Below, in pieces: positions 14,351-15,235 of a DNA stretch of 15,235 nt; position 1 is the stretch's first letter, and the number at the start of each line of letters is the position of its first letter. The stretch covers positions 1-15,235 of the forward strand of contig SKVS01000143.1 of the NCBI GenBank assembly GCA_007129335.1, given 5' to 3'. A program made the position numbers and the translations under genes. The stretch comes from Spirochaetaceae bacterium. GTDB lineage: Bacteria; Spirochaetota; Spirochaetia; DSM-27196; Salinispiraceae. The notes under the pieces were generated by a model. It did not search any database and was not told the origin of the DNA. It saw only the letters and a program-made list of their open reading frames with translations.

Positions 14351-14379
14351 AAAAAAAAAAGCACCCCACGGGTGCTTTT
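14351..14379. terminator. Bidirectional intrinsic terminator
   Basis: GCACCC-CAC-GGGTGC, extended by four A-T pairs to a 10-bp stem (14357-14379), is flanked by ten A's on the left. On the minus strand this gives a strong U10 tract, so it is the terminator of the anti-sigma kinase operon. On the plus strand only TTTT follows the stem, so it can serve the AEC gene less efficiently. Bases 14285-14350 hold nothing else. Confidence 0.9.
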
Positions 14380-14400
14380 GGGTGAGTCTTGGCTCGCTTG

Positions 14401-14934
14401 TCATACTTCCAGGCGTTTTTTGGGAAATTTTTTGGCAACAGCTACACCATTTCTTTTCTCGTTGTAGTACATACCCGATTCCCAGTATTCCAGAGCAGCA
14501 AAGAGGGCGTTACTTCCGTCGTGCTCATCGGATTTAGGGGTACGGAAGCTGACGTAGTTATCCAGCTCATCGAAGTTTCTCTCTTGCAGGCATTGTACCC
14601 GTTTCCGGTTAAACTCATTCCAATTTTCCAGATCCTGAAAACCATCACCCTCATCTTCTACAATGAGACGGGCTTCATCGCTGGAAAAAGAATACCAAAC
14701 ATGTACTGACTTGCTTGGATCATTCCGGTTTCCGTGTTTGACTGCGTTTTTCAGGAGTTCTGAAATTTGCTGTTCCAGGAGGTTTATTTCCTGAATTTCC
14801 GGCGGGGCTTTTTGCACGATAACCAGGGCAAAGTAACGAATTTGCCGCTGATCCGACGGAAATTTCTTATAGAATAGATTCGTTTTGTCAAAAAGGGGGC
14901 TTCCATCATTTACTGTTAATTCTTTGAGTACCAT
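14401..14934 (-). CDS. RsbW-like anti-sigma factor kinase (HATPase_c), divergent
   Basis: A 177-aa cytoplasmic protein with the GHKL ATPase fold. The N box ISELLKNAVKHGN (57-69) contains Asn63. The G1 box is VEDEGDGF (92-99). The usual glycine-rich G2 lid followed by GL is not seen; a charged segment of about 40 residues (100-140) leads to DGSNALFAALEYW instead. The last strand pair, GMYYNEK..GVAVAKKF, is normal for RsbW and SpoIIAB. Such proteins bind a sigma factor and phosphorylate a STAS antagonist, and the gene immediately upstream encodes a STAS protein. AAGGA is 7 bases before ATG 14934, and the gap to the upstream stop is 15 bases. No sigma factor is in view. The target is unknown, and a non-sigma signalling partner switch is also possible. 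Confidence 0.85.
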   Translation of the reverse strand: MVLKELTVNDGSPLFDKTNLFYKKFPSDQRQIRYFALVIVQKAPPEIQEINLLEQQISELLKNAVKHGNRNDPSKSVHVWYSFSSDEARLIVEDEGDGFQDLENWNEFNRKRVQCLQERNFDELDNYVSFRTPKSDEHDGSNALFAALEYWESGMYYNEKRNGVAVAKKFPKKRLEV

Positions 14935-14949
14935 CTGTGCTTCCTTTTG

Positions 14950-15235
14950 CTATTCCAGAGATTGGAGCTGCTCAATTGCCTCGTCCTCTGTCCGAAGAAT
15001 CGGGAAGTAGTCGTCCAATTTTGTCAGCTCAATAACTTTTTTAACCGAACCATGGATGTTTGTAAAATAAATGCGGATATCCCGTTTCTTTGTTTCCTTG
15101 AATATGTTCAAGAGGGCTCCGATTCCCGAGCTGTCAATATAGGTCACTTCCTGAAAATTGAGGACAATCTTCTTGTGCGCCGACTCAAATATTTTATTAA
15201 AATAAAGTTTGAGTTTGTTGGCGTGGAATAGATCG
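14950..15235 (-). CDS. STAS-domain anti-sigma factor antagonist (5' end beyond the window)
   Basis: This is a partial gene with 94 C-terminal residues visible; the frame stays open to the window edge at 15235. A GTG at 15147 is internal and should not be taken as the start, because the upstream residues (a KIFES helix and KKIVLNF strand) continue the STAS fold. The phosphorylation-site motif is YIDSSGIGALL, with the Ser pair in DSSG; the first or second Ser is the expected target of the kinase. In RsbV and SpoIIAA-type switches the unphosphorylated form sequesters the anti-sigma factor. Perhaps 15-20 N-terminal residues are missing. It is followed after 15 bases by its likely kinase. Confidence 0.9.
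   Translation of the reverse strand, partial: DLFHANKLKLYFNKIFESAHKKIVLNFQEVTYIDSSGIGALLNIFKETKKRDIRIYFTNIHGSVKKVIELTKLDDYFPILRTEDEAIEQLQSLE

Noticed and set aside
15147..15147. GTG as start of a 65-aa STAS protein
   Set aside because: The open frame continues upstream to the window edge with residues that complete the STAS strand and helix before DSSG, so this GTG is an internal Val.

Overview
The window looks like ordinary chromosome from a diderm bacterium. A spirochaete (Spirochaetota, free-living Spirochaeta-like or treponeme relative) is my best guess, from the overall look of the proteins, the STAS/anti-sigma-kinase pair, the variant WecG/TagA-type protein and the tandem DUF4230-like envelope proteins. 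This is inference; no rRNA or other phylogenetic marker gene beyond leuS is present. I see no tRNA, rRNA, insertion sequence, phage gene or CRISPR array.

Left part (1-6305, all minus strand). From right to left in transcription order: two overlapping envelope genes (a DUF4230-like lipoprotein and a membrane-anchored protein that looks like its diverged sister), a thioredoxin with its own good promoter, a CNNM/CorC-type DUF21-CBS membrane protein whose start codon lies in a hairpin loop, then a 403-base gap, then leuS with a terminator. The gap is the most interesting non-coding stretch. It holds a strong sigma70-type promoter, about 215 nt of hairpin-rich sequence and a near-perfect intrinsic terminator, followed by a separate weak promoter for leuS. 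I read it as a small RNA gene. Its transcript carries two copies of a 9-base string, ACCTCCTTT, which matches the anti-Shine-Dalgarno tail of 16S rRNA. One copy is in a single-stranded linker and one is in the terminator loop.

Middle part (6384-12094, plus strand). A membrane-anchored protein of a conserved family of unknown function best known from Actinobacteria is followed closely by argA (N-acetylglutamate synthase, kinase fold plus GNAT domain). After about 100 bases comes a compact operon: a secreted S41 C-terminal processing protease, rsmE (16S rRNA m3U1498 methyltransferase) and a GT26-family (WecG/TagA/CpsF-like) protein. The last starts at TTG inside rsmE and has lost the family's catalytic motifs.

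Right part (12107-15235). A two-gene minus-strand operon encodes the two halves of a YeeE/YedE (TsuA-like) sulfur-compound transporter. It is divergent from an AEC-family permease. A strong terminator lies between the convergent permease and a minus-strand pair: a STAS anti-sigma antagonist (cut by the window edge) followed by a divergent HATPase anti-sigma-type kinase.

Best leads: the anti-SD-mimic RNA, the active-site-altered GT26 protein, the CBS gene with its start codon in a hairpin loop, and the tandem DUF4230-like pair.
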